A stretch of 56,173 bases of DNA from Pseudanabaena sp. (GTDB taxonomy: Bacteria; Cyanobacteriota; Cyanobacteriia; Pseudanabaenales; Pseudanabaenaceae). Positions 25,556 through 34,936 of the stretch are shown here, piece after piece (within the stretch, counting starts at the first letter, position 1; every line of letters starts with the position of its first letter). Below the pieces are notes generated by a model, which worked only from the letters and a program-made list of their open reading frames with translations, ran no database searches and was not told the DNA's origin. The position numbers and the translations under genes were made by a program. The DNA lies in contig QBMK01000026.1 in NCBI GenBank assembly GCA_003249035.1, positions 1 to 56,173 on the forward strand, read 5' to 3'.

Positions 25556-25600
25556 CTAAAAAATTAGGCACATCCTTTGGATGCGCCTAATTTTTTAAAG
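25556..25600. terminator. Terminator-like hairpin after the EVE gene
   Basis: AAATTAGGC..CATCC and GGATG..GCCTAATTT form an imperfect stem across 25561-25596, A-rich on the left, T-rich on the right. It includes the stop of the EVE gene (25595-25597), suggesting that this gene ends transcription here. Confidence 0.7.
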
Positions 25601-26002
25601 ATTGGCAAGTTTTAAGATCTTTTGCCAATGCGCTTCAGATACAGGAACGACTGACAAACGACTAATGCGAATTAAGTCAAAGCCCTCAAAATCGGGATCT
25701 TGTTTGATTTGAGCAAGGGTGACGGGCTGAGGCAGCGATCGCACTGCTTTGACATCTACCACAGCTCGTTTAGGATCATCTAATTTTGGGTCTAAATAAG
25801 GCAATGTAATTACTTCTGCGATACCCATAGCTTGGCGTTCATCACCTGTGTGATATATCAGCGCTAGATCTTTGGGCTGCATCGTACGGATATGCTTGAG
25901 CGCCAAATTATTATTCACCCCATCCCAAATTGTTTGGCGATCGCGCTCTAGATCGGCGTAAGAATAAACATGGGGTTCACTTTTGAGTAACCAATAAGCC
26001 AT
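25595..26002 (-). CDS. EVE-domain protein
   Basis: This 135-residue protein starts MAYWLLKSEPHVYSYADLERDRQTIWDGVNNNLALKHIRTMQPKDLALIYHTGDERQAMGIAEV. That is the standard EVE (PUA-like, thymocyte nuclear protein 1) fold with the aromatic cage W and Y positions. EVE domains bind modified bases (such as methylcytosine in DNA or modified RNA). ATG 26002 fits the family start; an in-frame ATG at 26023 would add seven residues. It is transcribed away from the glutamate synthase gene. Confidence 0.88.
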   Translation of the reverse strand: MAYWLLKSEPHVYSYADLERDRQTIWDGVNNNLALKHIRTMQPKDLALIYHTGDERQAMGIAEVITLPYLDPKLDDPKRAVVDVKAVRSLPQPVTLAQIKQDPDFEGFDLIRISRLSVVPVSEAHWQKILKLANL

Positions 26003-26030
26003 TTTTAAAGACATTTGCAACAATCACAGT

Positions 26031-26095
26031 ATACCGATCTCAAGCTCAAAAAGTGGGGCGCAATGCACCCCACTTTTTGAGCTTGAGATTGGTAT
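26031..26095. repeat. Long palindrome between EVE and glutamate synthase genes
   Basis: Arms 26037-26058 and 26068-26089 are perfect (22 bp, ATCTCAAGCTCAAAAAGTGG...). They extend to 28 bp with one mismatch (ATACCG/TGGTAT). The loop is CGCAATGCA. Both neighbouring genes point away, so it is not a terminator of either; it belongs to the palindrome family seen elsewhere in the window or acts as a shared regulatory structure. Confidence 0.75.
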
Positions 26096-26250
26096 TGAGG
26101 CTGAACTCAGAAAGTGTAGTCGTCAGAACACAAGTAAAATCCCTGTAGCTTATAATCATTAATGCCCCACGCAGCAAGTAAATCAGGCAGCTTGTGTCGA
26201 AAGCCTTGTTTTGCGTAATATATTTTTTTGATAGCAACGAAACTAATCCG

Positions 26251-29200
26251 ATGGAAATGAGCCGCGTGAATACAAGTCAGTCTAATCAGTCTGGAACTAC
26301 TAATTTGATCCCAGGGCCATATTGGCTAGTGGAAGAGCGTGATGCCTGCGGGGTGGGTTTTATTGCTGACAAAGAAGGTCGTGCTAGTCATAAGATTATT
26401 AGCAATGCTCTGAAAGCTTTGACTTGTATGGAACATCGCGGTGGATGTAGTGCTGATCAAGATTCGGGTGATGGCGCAGGTTTGATGACAGCAATTCCTT
26501 GGGCATTGTTACAAAAAGAATTTGCAGATTTGACCATCGATCCTGAGCATTCGGCGTTGGGGATGTTTTTCTTTCCACAAGATCGCGATCGCGCTGATGA
26601 ATGTCGCAAAATCACTGAAAAAATTGCTAAAGAAGAAGGACTAAACCTGCTGCGATGGCGAATTGTACCAGTGCAACCACAAGTATTAGGGATACAAGCT
26701 AGAGAAAATCAACCTCATATCGAGCAAGCAATTTTTGCAGCAGATGCAGAACATCAAAAGCTTGAACAAATCGAAAGGGCAATTTACATAACTCGTCGTC
26801 GGATTAAACTCGAAGTAAAAAAGCTTGCTCCCGATCTCCCCAGCGATTTTTACGTTCCCTCTCTTTCTAACGCAACTGTAATTTATAAAGGAATGGTGCG
26901 ATCGGCAATATTGGATGCTTTTTATGAGGATCTCCGCAATCCTGATTATGTTTCGTCTTATGCGATCTATCACCGTCGATTTAGCACCAATACTTTACCA
27001 AAATGGCCACTTGCTCAACCGATGCGGTTCCTTGGTCACAATGGCGAAATTAATACTTTGCAAGGAAATACCAATTGGTTTCTCGCTCGTCAGGGCGATC
27101 TCGCGCATCCTAATTGGGTAGATGCAACTGGCGATCGCCTAAAGGACTTATTACCGATTCTCAAGCCCAATGAGAGCGATTCGGCAACACTCGATCATGT
27201 TTTTGAACTGCTAATTGAGACAGGGCATAGTCCGCTTGAGGCGATGATGATCCTTGTGCCAGAAGCCTATGAGAACCAACCCGATTTAAACGATCGCCCT
27301 GAAATTGTCGATTTCTATGAGTATTACAGTGGATTACAAGAGGCATGGGATGGGCCCGCGCTGTTAGCCTTCAGTGATGGCAAAATTGTCGGTGCTGCTC
27401 TCGATCGCAATGGATTGCGTCCAGCCCGTTACATGGTGACCAAAGATGGCATGGTGATCGTTAGCTCTGAAGCGGGAACCGTCGATATTCCTGAAACAGA
27501 AATTATCGAAAAAGGTCGCCTTGGTCCTGGGCAAACAATTGCTGTTGATTTACAGACCCATGAGATTTTGCACAACTGGGAAATTAAGGAACGGGTTGCC
27601 AAAGCACATCCCTATGGCGAATGGATTAAGCAATATCGCAAAAATCTAGAATTCAAGCCTTTTGCGGAAGCACCAACGCTAAATGAGCAGAAAGTTCTCA
27701 CCTATCAAACTGCGTTCGGTTACACCCTCGAAGATGTGGAAATGGTGATTGAAGCTATGGCTCAAGATGCGAAAGAGCCTGTATTTTGTATGGGAGATGA
27801 TGCGCCACTTGCTTTTCTGTCACAGCGCCCACATCTTCTCTATGATTACTTCAAGCAACGTTTCGCACAAGTAACAAATCCCCCGATCGATCCTCTGCGT
27901 GAGGGAACGGTGATGTCTTTATCGATGTTTTTAGGAGAAAGAGCGAATTTGCTTCTTGCTACTCCTGAAGCGGCACATCAGATTAAGATTAAAAGTCCCG
28001 TAATCAATGAGGCAGAACTTGAGGATCTCCAATCCTTAGGTTTTGCTTCAACAAAATTGGATATATTATTCCCGATCGCATCAGGATCTGACGGGCTAAA
28101 AGATGCGATCGCCAAGCTCAGTGATGCGGCTGTAGCAGCAGTTCGCAATGGCGCAAAACTGTTGATTTTAAGCGATCGCCAGCTCAATACTGATAACGCC
28201 TATATCCCAACTTTGTTAGCCGTGGGTGCTGTCCATCACCGTCTCTGTGCTGAAGGGATTCGCATGAAGGCTTCGATTGTTGTGGAAACAGCACAATGTT
28301 GGAGTACCCATCATTTTGCTTGCTTGATTGGCTATGGAGCCAGTGCCATTTGTCCTTATCTAGCCTTTGAAACTACTCGCCATTGGTGGGGTAAAGCGAA
28401 GACACAAATGCAGATGCAGCAGGGCAAAATCAAGTCTCTCACGATTGCTCAGGTTCAAGATAGCTATCGTAAAGCTGTTGAAGGAGGCTTGTTAAAGATT
28501 CTCTCGAAGATGGGAATTTCGCTACTGTCTAGCTATAGCGGCGCACAAATTTTTGAAGCGATCGGCATTGGTGCAGAAGTAATTACCAATTGCTTCAAAG
28601 GAACTGTTTCCCGCGTTGGTGGAGTTAACTTCGCTGATATTGCTTCAGAACTACTCAGCTTCCATTCCCAAGCCTTTCCTGAGTTGCAAATCAAAAAGCT
28701 TGAAAATTATGGCTTTGTGCAGTATCGCCCCACAGGTGAATACCACATGAACAGCCCTGAGATGGCTAAGGCTTTGCATAAAGCAGTGGCGGGTGATGGC
28801 TATGACCATTACGAAGTCTATCGCACTCAGTTACAAAATCGCACTCCTACTGCTTTGCGCGATTTACTAGAATTTAAGAGCGATCGCCCTAGTATTCCCT
28901 TAGAAGAAGTCGAAGATGTTTCTGAAATTCTGAAGCGTTTCTGTACTGGCGCAATGTCCCTCGGAGCATTGAGCCGTGAAGCCCATGAAGTCCTTGCGAT
29001 CGCTATGAATCGCGTCGGCGGCAAATCTAATTGTGGTGAAGGCGGCGAAGATCCAATTCGCTATTTACCAATTAATGATGTTGATGCGAACGGAATTTCG
29101 GCAACATTCCCTCATCTCAAGGGTTTAAAGAATGGTGACACAGCCAACTCAGCAATTAAACAGATTGCATCGGGACGTTTTGGTGTCACTCCTTCCTATC

Positions 29201-30888
29201 TAGTTAGCTCCAATCAATTAGAGATTAAGGTCGCTCAAGGTGCGAAACCAGGTGAAGGCGGACAGTTGCCAGGGCCAAAAGTCAGCAGCTACATCGCCAT
29301 GCTGCGAAATTCTAAAGCTGGAGTTTCGCTGATTTCACCACCGCCTCACCATGATATTTATTCCATCGAAGACTTGGCGCAGCTAATCTTTGATTTACAC
29401 CAAATCAATCCCACCGCTAAGGTTTCTGTCAAACTGGTATCAGAAATCGGTATTGGCACGATCGCAGCAGGTGTTGCCAAAGCCAACGCCGACATCATCC
29501 AAATATCTGGCTATGATGGCGGCACAGGTGCTTCTCCCCTTAGTTCAATTAAGCACGCTGGTTCACCTTGGGAACTTGGTCTAGCAGAAGTACATACAGT
29601 ATTGATGGGTAATAAATTGCGCGATCGCGTATTATTGCGAGTTGATGGCGGATTCAAAACTGGCTGGGATGTAGCGATCGCAGCGCTTCTCGGTGGCGAA
29701 GAATATGGCTTCGGTACAGCGGCGATGATCGCTGAAGGCTGCATCATGGCGCGAGTTTGCCACACTAACAAGTGTCCCGTTGGCGTAACGTCGCAACTAG
29801 AGCAGTTCCGCAAGCGCTTCCCTGGGACTCCTGAACATGTGGTCAACTTCCTCTACTTTGTTGCTGAAGAAGTTCGTCAAATCCTTGCCAAGTTGGGTTA
29901 CAAGTCTCTCAAAGACATCATCGGACGTTCTGATTTGTTAGCACAACGTCAAGACCTCAAGCTTGGCAAGCTCGATCTCAATCAGGTTAACCTCGATTGC
30001 CTAATTAAACTTCCCGATACCAAGAGCGATCGCAGTTGGTTGGAGCATTCACCAACTTCCCATAGTAACGGTGCTGTTCTTGATGACGAAATCTTGGCAG
30101 ATATTGAAGTACAACAGGCGATCGCTAATCAAACTGATTTAAGTAAGAGCTATGCGATCGTTAACACTGATCGCTCAGTTCCTGCAAGAGTATCAGGTGC
30201 GATCGCCAAGCAATATGGTAATTCTGGAATCGCCAGTCATCTCAATCTCGAATTCGTCGGTGCAGCAGGTCAAAGCTTCGGCGCATTCAATATTAATGGA
30301 TTGAATCTCTCGCTAGTCGGTGAAGCCAATGACTACATCGGCAAAGGCATGAATGGCGGCAATATCAGCATCAAACCAAAGCCTGATTGCATTTTCAATC
30401 CAGCCGATAATGCAATTATAGGTAATACCTGTCTCTATGGTGCAACGGGTGGTTATCTATTCGTGCATGGACGCGCTGGCGAACGTTTTGGAGTACGTAA
30501 CTCTGGCGCGAAGGCAATTGTGGAAGGCACAGGCGATCATTGCTGCGAGTACATGACTGGCGGTGTCATCGTCGTCCTTGGAACCACAGGTCGCAACGTC
30601 GGCGCAGGGATGACGGGCGGTATTGCTTACTTCCTCGATATCGATGGCAAGTTTTGCGATCGGCTCAGTCAAGAAGTTCTCAAAGTCCAGAGAGTTTGTA
30701 CTACCGCAGGTGAAAATCAGTTAAAAGAGTTGATTCAATCTAGCTATGAGAATACTCGCAGTAGCAGAGCTAAGGAAATTCTCGATAATTGGTCGAGCTA
30801 TTTGCCGAAGTTCTGGCAAGTCGTACCCCCTTCGGAGCAGAATAGTCCTGAAGCTACGGATGCTGTGCCTGTAGTTGCAACGGTTTAA
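26251..30888 (+). CDS. gltB: Glutamate synthase large subunit, probably ferredoxin-dependent (GlsF)
   Basis: This 1545-residue enzyme completes the GS-GOGAT ammonium assimilation cycle, turning glutamine and 2-oxoglutarate into two glutamates. The order is: a class II amidotransferase domain whose nucleophile is Cys in [12 protein letters not shown], exposed after removal of a short propeptide; the central domain; the FMN-binding TIM barrel ([34 protein letters not shown]..., [18 protein letters not shown]); the 3Fe-4S cysteines in [13 protein letters not shown]; and a C-terminal beta-helix (GMTGGIAYF). No small NADPH subunit (gltD) is adjacent and the length matches GlsF, so ferredoxin is the likely donor. 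ATG 26251 preferred; GTG 26194 would add 19 residues. Confidence 0.95.
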   Translation: MEMSRVNTSQSNQSGTTNLIPGPYWLVEERDACGVGFIADKEGRASHKIISNALKALTCMEHRGGCSADQDSGDGAGLMTAIPWALLQKEFADLTIDPEHSALGMFFFPQDRDRADECRKITEKIAKEEGLNLLRWRIVPVQPQVLGIQARENQPHIEQAIFAADAEHQKLEQIERAIYITRRRIKLEVKKLAPDLPSDFYVPSLSNATVIYKGMVRSAILDAFYEDLRNPDYVSSYAIYHRRFSTNTLPKWPLAQPMRFLGHNGEINTLQGNTNWFLARQGDLAHPNWVDATGDRLKDLLPILKPNESDSATLDHVFELLIETGHSPLEAMMILVPEAYENQPDLNDRPEIVDFYEYYSGLQEAWDGPALLAFSDGKIVGAALDRNGLRPARYMVTKDGMVIVSSEAGTVDIPETEIIEKGRLGPGQTIAVDLQTHEILHNWEIKERVAKAHPYGEWIKQYRKNLEFKPFAEAPTLNEQKVLTYQTAFGYTLEDVEMVIEAMAQDAKEPVFCMGDDAPLAFLSQRPHLLYDYFKQRFAQVTNPPIDPLREGTVMSLSMFLGERANLLLATPEAAHQIKIKSPVINEAELEDLQSLGFASTKLDILFPIASGSDGLKDAIAKLSDAAVAAVRNGAKLLILSDRQLNTDNAYIPTLLAVGAVHHRLCAEGIRMKASIVVETAQCWSTHHFACLIGYGASAICPYLAFETTRHWWGKAKTQMQMQQGKIKSLTIAQVQDSYRKAVEGGLLKILSKMGISLLSSYSGAQIFEAIGIGAEVITNCFKGTVSRVGGVNFADIASELLSFHSQAFPELQIKKLENYGFVQYRPTGEYHMNSPEMAKALHKAVAGDGYDHYEVYRTQLQNRTPTALRDLLEFKSDRPSIPLEEVEDVSEILKRFCTGAMSLGALSREAHEVLAIAMNRVGGKSNCGEGGEDPIRYLPINDVDANGISATFPHLKGLKNGDTANSAIKQIASGRFGVTPSYLVSSNQLEIKVAQGAKPGEGGQLPGPKVSSYIAMLRNSKAGVSLISPPPHHDIYSIEDLAQLIFDLHQINPTAKVSVKLVSEIGIGTIAAGVAKANADIIQISGYDGGTGASPLSSIKHAGSPWELGLAEVHTVLMGNKLRDRVLLRVDGGFKTGWDVAIAALLGGEEYGFGTAAMIAEGCIMARVCHTNKCPVGVTSQLEQFRKRFPGTPEHVVNFLYFVAEEVRQILAKLGYKSLKDIIGRSDLLAQRQDLKLGKLDLNQVNLDCLIKLPDTKSDRSWLEHSPTSHSNGAVLDDEILADIEVQQAIANQTDLSKSYAIVNTDRSVPARVSGAIAKQYGNSGIASHLNLEFVGAAGQSFGAFNINGLNLSLVGEANDYIGKGMNGGNISIKPKPDCIFNPADNAIIGNTCLYGATGGYLFVHGRAGERFGVRNSGAKAIVEGTGDHCCEYMTGGVIVVLGTTGRNVGAGMTGGIAYFLDIDGKFCDRLSQEVLKVQRVCTTAGENQLKELIQSSYENTRSSRAKEILDNWSSYLPKFWQVVPPSEQNSPEATDAVPVVATV

Positions 30889-30923
30889 AAAAGAGAGGGG
30901 TGCGAAGCACCCCTCTCTTTTTT
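30887..30923. terminator. Terminator of glutamate synthase gene
   Basis: Perfect 17-bp arms (30887-30903 and 30907-30923) with GAA loop and a long T-run. The left arm begins within the stop codon region. Confidence 0.92.
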
Positions 30924-30984
30924 TGTTAATCTAGCGATCGAGTGGGCTAATTACTCCGATGAGTTCCGAGAAGTTATCGGCGTT

Positions 30985-31010
30985 CGCAAAGACAAATAAT
31001 TATTAAGCGA
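30985..31010. repeat. 26-bp direct repeat, copy 1
   Basis: CGCAAAGACAAATAATTATT followed by AAGCGA is repeated exactly at 31714-31739. This copy lies immediately before the attC-like site at 31016-31103. Confidence 0.8.
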
Positions 31011-31015
31011 TCGGG

Positions 31016-31103
31016 GCATAACACATCATTGGAGCGGACAATATTAGAGATTTTGTGCTGAGTTGAAAAAGTGATCGCTTGCCGCTTAATTCAGCCGTTA
31101 GGC
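31016..31103 (+). other. attC-like recombination site 1
   Basis: The 88-bp imperfect palindrome starts GCATAAC and ends GTTAGGC, matching the integron R'' and R' core boxes (RYYYAAC...GTTRRRY) apart from one base. Inner boxes ATTGGAGCGG and CCGCTTAATT pair as L'' and L' with unpaired bases between, the usual attC layout. The middle is variable. It precedes a small gene by 19 bp. Confidence 0.72.
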
Positions 31104-31122
31104 TTTTTGCAAGATCGTAATT

Positions 31123-31389
31123 GTGATGAACAGATATTTAATTGATTTGATTTTACCAATCTTATACTTTTGTATTGGTTTATGGTGTTTAATGATGGCT
31201 ATGCGAGGTTATAAATCACATAAGATTATATTTAAACTGGGAATAAAAGGGACTGGATTTGAAAACAATGAGTTCTTAATATGGACACAGATATTTGCCA
31301 CATTTATTCTTGGTCTTTGTATGACTGCTTTTTCATTAAAATACCTAATTTTAATCTTGCCCAAATTTTTAAACGTAGGTCTAACATAA
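31123..31389 (+). CDS. Small membrane protein in an attC-flanked cassette
   Basis: This 88-residue protein has two hydrophobic segments (about residues 6-26, LIDLILPILYFCIGLWCLMMA, and about 55-80, FATFILGLCMTAFSLKYLILILP) with a short polar loop, so it should span the membrane twice. No family is recognised. It begins 19 bp after one attC-like site (31016-31103) and is followed, 119 bp past its stop, by another (31509-31594), the arrangement of an integron gene cassette read in the same direction as its attC. Confidence 0.65.
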   Translation: MMNRYLIDLILPILYFCIGLWCLMMAMRGYKSHKIIFKLGIKGTGFENNEFLIWTQIFATFILGLCMTAFSLKYLILILPKFLNVGLT

Positions 31390-31487
31390 AGCCTAACCTA
31401 TTCAATGTTTGGTAAGGATTAAGTCCTTGATGTGAAAGGCTTTCGTCTATTATTGGCTGTACCTATCCCCAGGAACCCAGAAGAGCC

Positions 31488-31538
31488 AATAATTGTTAAG
31501 CGATCGGTGCATAACACATCATTGGAGCGGACAATATT
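31488..31538. repeat. 51-bp direct repeat covering the 5' half of the attC-like sites
   Basis: Identical to 30995-31045 at 49 of 51 positions (AATAATT.TTAAGCGATCGG...GCATAACACATCATTGGAGC...). The rest of the two sites diverges, as is normal for attC centres. Confidence 0.85.
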
Positions 31539-31594
31539 CGGATAATTTGGTATTAGTTGAAGGTAATCTTTGCCGCTCAATTAAGCCGTTATGA
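31509..31594 (+). other. attC-like recombination site 2
   Basis: The 86-bp imperfect palindrome starts GCATAAC and ends GTTATGA. Inner boxes are ATTGGAGCGG and CCGCTCAATT, which pair better than in site 1. Site 2 closes the cassette that begins after site 1 (about 31098-31588). Confidence 0.72.
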
Positions 31595-32146
31595 TCAATC
31601 GCGAAGTCCGTTGAAGCGACTGATTTCTAGCCAAGATTGAGCAAGCAAATATCACCGACTACGATGTTTAGTTCCGATAGGTTATTGACAATTCCTTTCA
31701 GAATGCGTCCCGCCGCAAAGACAAATAATTATTAAGCGAACTCTACTATTAGCCATTTTTAAAAATGGATCTTGATAGAAAAGGAATTTTGATTGATTAG
31801 AATAGATCTTCTACAATGACAAAGAGATAGAAGTAGTTTGCAAAGCAATATAGCAATGGAAGCCAAATATTTTTGACTTTAAAAAAGTGCCAAGTAAAAC
31901 ATTCAGGATTAAAAAACACACTTTCAGCTTCAAGCCATCTCTTGCATTGCTATAAGTGATATAACGAAGTCTTAACTCGATAGGACGAGAAAATTCCCGC
32001 AAAACATCACTAATGACTTGTAATTGCTAAAAGCTACACTTCACCAATAGTTTTGCAAATAGTTATTTATTAAAACTCTAACCCATACATTCAAGCGTTA
32101 AGATATTGATTGGTTCGTAGATGCGGTTTCGGGATATCCCAAATCA
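31595..32146. other. Non-coding stretch after the cassette
   Basis: The 552 bp hold the second copy of the 26-bp direct repeat (31714-31739) and stop-ridden minus-strand fragments (a frame ending ...VNNLSELNIVVGDICLLNLG within about 31629-31720) that may be remains of a lost cassette. A 63-codon minus frame at 31811-32002 shows no family features. A palindrome GGGATATCCC at 32131-32140 lies just before the next gene. Confidence 0.5.
32131..32140. promoter_or_regulatory. Palindrome GGGATATCCC six bases before an HTH gene
   Basis: A perfect 10-bp palindrome with AT-rich borders (TTC before, AAA after) sits directly upstream of ATG 32147. It could be an autoregulatory operator for the HTH protein or chance. 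No experimental motif is known to me. Confidence 0.3.
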
Positions 32147-32992
32147 ATGGCTGTTAAACTTGCGCTGGATGATAAACAAGAAATACTTCGCCTCTATCGT
32201 GAGTCTGATGCGACCACGACACAGTTGGCGAAGCAGTTTGGCATTAGTACGAGTACAGTCCTGCGACTGCTACAAGAGCTAATTCCTGCTGAGGAGTATC
32301 GACAATTGGTAGGTCAAAAAAAAGCTGACGGAAAAAGAGGATCGCGTATAAATTATGATATTGGTGGTTTTCAGGTCAATCAGCTTGCTTTGATTCCTGA
32401 TGATTTGCTAATAACTGCCGATGATAATAACTATAGTATTGACCCAAATTTTGGCCAAGGTGATGAAACGGCGATCGCGATGGATGACATAGATGAAACC
32501 CTGAATATTGTAGAAGGCGACCTCGATGAAGACGAACTCGATGAGGATGACGACGACGAGGATGATTTAGTCGATGAGGATAATCTCGATCTTGACGAAG
32601 ATGAGTTAGACTTCGCTGACGATGATTCTGACTCTGGCATGGCAATGTTTGAAGACCTAAGTGGCGGTCATAGTATCAGCGATCGCCTTGAGATATTGCC
32701 CCTCGACAGGGCTGATTTGCCGTTAATTTGTTATATCGTCGTCGATCGCATTGCAGAGATTATTACTCGACCTCTCAAAGATTTTAAAGATCTGGGCGCA
32801 ATTCCTCCTGAAGAGTCACTGTCAAAAACTATTCCGATTTTTGATAATCATCGTGTAGCAAGGCGGTTTTCTCATCATAATCAGCGTGTGATTAAGTTTC
32901 CTAGCGATTTGATCCATATTACCCGTCCTAAACTTGTCCAAAAGGGCATCACCCGCATTCTGTTTAGCGGGCAGGTATACACGCTGAACTGA
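32147..32992 (+). CDS. HTH protein with long acidic linker
   Basis: This 281-residue protein starts with a helix-turn-helix (about residues 8-45: KQEILRLYRESDATTTQLAKQFGISTSTVLRLLQELIPAEEY), similar to transposase-type or Sigma-70 region 4-like HTHs. Residues about 120-165 form an extremely acidic run (many D/E, e.g. DEDELDEDDDDEDDL). The C-terminal ~110 residues (ILPLDRADLPLICYIVVDR..., RKRVI-like KFPSDLIHITRP) form a separate domain conserved in cyanobacteria but of unknown function. Probably a DNA-binding regulator. The next gene starts 10 bp downstream, suggesting an operon. Confidence 0.8.
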   Translation: MAVKLALDDKQEILRLYRESDATTTQLAKQFGISTSTVLRLLQELIPAEEYRQLVGQKKADGKRGSRINYDIGGFQVNQLALIPDDLLITADDNNYSIDPNFGQGDETAIAMDDIDETLNIVEGDLDEDELDEDDDDEDDLVDEDNLDLDEDELDFADDDSDSGMAMFEDLSGGHSISDRLEILPLDRADLPLICYIVVDRIAEIITRPLKDFKDLGAIPPEESLSKTIPIFDNHRVARRFSHHNQRVIKFPSDLIHITRPKLVQKGITRILFSGQVYTLN

Positions 32993-33002
32993 TGAGAATA
33001 TT

Positions 33003-33833
33003 GTGTTAACTCTTTCCCCAGCTCGGCAAAAGTTTTGGCAAATTGCCCATATGCCAGACCATGACATGTCCATTGACCATCTGCTTGAGGGTGCTTTGGC
33101 GATCGCATGGGAAGAATATCCGCGTATGGATCTCGGGCATTATCGCGCGATTTTTGATCGCATGGTTGATGATTTACAGCCAAGGCTAGCCAAGATTCAT
33201 TACCCGCTCAAAGTAGTGAAAGAAATTAATCATTACCTATTTGCTGAGCAAAATTTTTGTGGCAATGAGCGCGATTACTACGACCCGCTTAATAGCTTCA
33301 TCACTGATGTTTTAGAACGACGCTTGGGCATTCCCCTGTCGCTATCACTGGTTTATATGGTGATTAGCGATCGCCTTGGTTTTCCGATGGATGGGATTAG
33401 TTTCCCAGCACATTTTATTATTCGTCCGCAGCATCCCGATCTAGAGATTTTTATCGATCCCTACAATAAAGGTGAAATCCTATTCCCTGAAGATTGTGCA
33501 GCGAAGTTGAAGCAACTATATGGCTATGACATCCCCCTTCAGCCCGAATATCTCGAACCCGTTAGCATTCGGCGCATCTTAGATCGATTACTCAATAACC
33601 TCAAACTGATCTACTTGCGCCGCCGTGAGCCTACTAAAGCATTAGCGGCGATCGAGAGATCGCTAATGCTAAATCCTGACGTACCAACCCAATGGCGCGA
33701 TCGCGGTTTGATTTGCTATCAACTCGATCGCCATACTGAGGCAAGGATCGATCTGGAAAACTATCTCCAACGATTTCCCTATGCAGAAGACGGTCGCATA
33801 ATTATGCAATTAATCGAAGAAATGAAAGACTAA
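33003..33833 (+). CDS. SirB1-family transglutaminase-like/TPR protein
   Basis: This 276-residue protein contains the SirB1 transglutaminase-like region (ALAIAWEEYPRMDLGHYRAIFDRMVDDLQPRL, then DYYDPLNSFITDVLERRLGIPLSLSLVYMVISDRLGFPMDGISFPAHFIIR) followed by TPR-like helices (about 210-270: EPTKALAAIERSLMLNPD...RDRGLICYQLDRHTEARIDLENYLQRFP). The first residue is encoded by GTG at 33003, which matches the family N-terminus (LSPARQKFWQIA); ATG codons further in would remove conserved sequence. Biochemical role unknown. Likely co-transcribed with the preceding HTH gene. Confidence 0.88.
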   Translation: MLTLSPARQKFWQIAHMPDHDMSIDHLLEGALAIAWEEYPRMDLGHYRAIFDRMVDDLQPRLAKIHYPLKVVKEINHYLFAEQNFCGNERDYYDPLNSFITDVLERRLGIPLSLSLVYMVISDRLGFPMDGISFPAHFIIRPQHPDLEIFIDPYNKGEILFPEDCAAKLKQLYGYDIPLQPEYLEPVSIRRILDRLLNNLKLIYLRRREPTKALAAIERSLMLNPDVPTQWRDRGLICYQLDRHTEARIDLENYLQRFPYAEDGRIIMQLIEEMKD

Positions 33834-33836
33834 TTA

Positions 33837-33877
33837 AAATAGCAGTACCGCCAGCTAAGATGGCAGTACTGCTATTT
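33837..33877. terminator. Bidirectional terminator hairpin
   Basis: AAATAGCAGTACCGCCA (33837-33853) pairs with TGGCAGTACTGCTATTT (33861-33877) with one mismatch and a 7-base loop. It separates the convergent SirB1-like and hydrolase genes. Confidence 0.8.
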
Positions 33878-34774
33878 GGGGTTTTGTGATAATTCTTTGA
33901 TCGCCATCGCCAATTTGTCTTTGTTTTGCCAACTAGCGTAAGCACTATAAATACAACGATCGCCCGCACTTACAAACACATGCATAACTTGTAAAGCATT
34001 TGTCCAAACCCAGAGCTTTGTGTCATCTGAACCATTGTGGATTAATTTAGCTTTTTCAAAATTTTGATTATCAGTTTCAGTCAGGTCAAGCGATCGCAGT
34101 TTTGCGACTAGCTGTGATGCTGGATCGGTTGGACTCTGAGCGACTATGGGATTTTCCCAAAACTGACGCACTGCTGCGGCAACTTGAGGGTGGTTTTTGA
34201 GAGTGGCATGGCGGATGCCATCCAGACACACAAATGTTGCATTGGCAAACTGAGAACACCCCACAGGCACAGTGCCATCGGTATTATTGCCAATATCACC
34301 AACGACGGTAAGTGTGGGAATTTTTGAGGCGATCGCTTCGGCAATAGAGCGGCGGTTTTTACCTAAGTCACGAGCCATCAAGGGGAACCAACGAAATGGA
34401 TCGAATAATCTACCGAGATCGGAGCCGCCGACAGGTGAAGCAACGAGGACTAAACTATGGACTCTGGGCAACCATTCAGGATGACGATTTAAAACTTCGA
34501 GCCAAATTAGCCCACCCATCGAATGGCTGACGATTCGTAATGGTAAATCTGGATGTTTGGAGATCGCTTCTGTGGCGATGTTTTCGACTTTATTGATTAA
34601 TGGCTCGATCTCCAGCCATGTATTAACCAAGCCTAGATCTGGAGTGTAGACAATTGTGTTTTCCATTGCCAGAGCTCGGGCTAATTGAGCAATATCGTGG
34701 CAAGTATCCGCCCAGCCATGCTGTGCAAACAATATAAAATCTTGTTTTTCTTGTAGTTGTGAATTACTAGGCAT
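33872..34774 (-). CDS. Alpha/beta hydrolase
   Basis: This 300-residue alpha/beta hydrolase carries the nucleophile elbow SHSMGGLIWLE (catalytic Ser), a late acidic residue in NTDGTVPVG and a His in GIRHATLKNHP, giving a complete Ser-Asp-His triad. The oxyanion region is FAQHGWADT. ATG 34774 is preferred to the in-frame ATG at 34864. The extra 30 residues would include a terminator-like hairpin (34814-34849) that belongs to the gene upstream, and they resemble no family N-terminus. Substrate (lipid, ester or other) is unknown. Confidence 0.82.
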   Translation of the reverse strand: MPSNSQLQEKQDFILFAQHGWADTCHDIAQLARALAMENTIVYTPDLGLVNTWLEIEPLINKVENIATEAISKHPDLPLRIVSHSMGGLIWLEVLNRHPEWLPRVHSLVLVASPVGGSDLGRLFDPFRWFPLMARDLGKNRRSIAEAIASKIPTLTVVGDIGNNTDGTVPVGCSQFANATFVCLDGIRHATLKNHPQVAAAVRQFWENPIVAQSPTDPASQLVAKLRSLDLTETDNQNFEKAKLIHNGSDDTKLWVWTNALQVMHVFVSAGDRCIYSAYASWQNKDKLAMAIKELSQNPK

Positions 34775-34813
34775 TTTTTGAGGATTATAGCGATCGCCAC
34801 TCAAGTTATAGCA

Positions 34814-34849
34814 ATAAAAAAGGACGGCGCGGCGCACTGTCCTTTTTAT
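34814..34849 (-). terminator. Terminator of the pseudo-receiver gene
   Basis: ATAAAAAAGGAC (34814-34825) and GTCCTTTTTAT (34839-34849) form a GC-capped stem with GGCGCGGCGCACT between. For a minus-strand transcript the A-run on the left becomes a U-run after the stem. It lies 88 bp beyond the stop of the gene at 34937-35557. Confidence 0.7.
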
Positions 34850-34936
34850 CAAAGAGATTAACATATTTCCTAAAAGCCTTGTAGAGCAGCAGTTTTAAAA
34901 AATATATTGCCAATAATTTTAGAAAAAACGCTGAAA

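Noticed and set aside
26046-26237. 63-codon minus-strand frame before the glutamate synthase gene
   Set aside because: It starts inside the gltB 5' region and ends in a palindrome; no family features.
31123-31594. Group II intron or IS as explanation of the attC-like repeats
   Set aside because: No transposase, reverse transcriptase or target duplication is present, and the repeats are internally palindromic with integron-type boxes.
31811-32002. 63-codon minus-strand frame
   Set aside because: No recognisable motif, ribosome-binding site or family; composition is like the surrounding AT-rich spacer.
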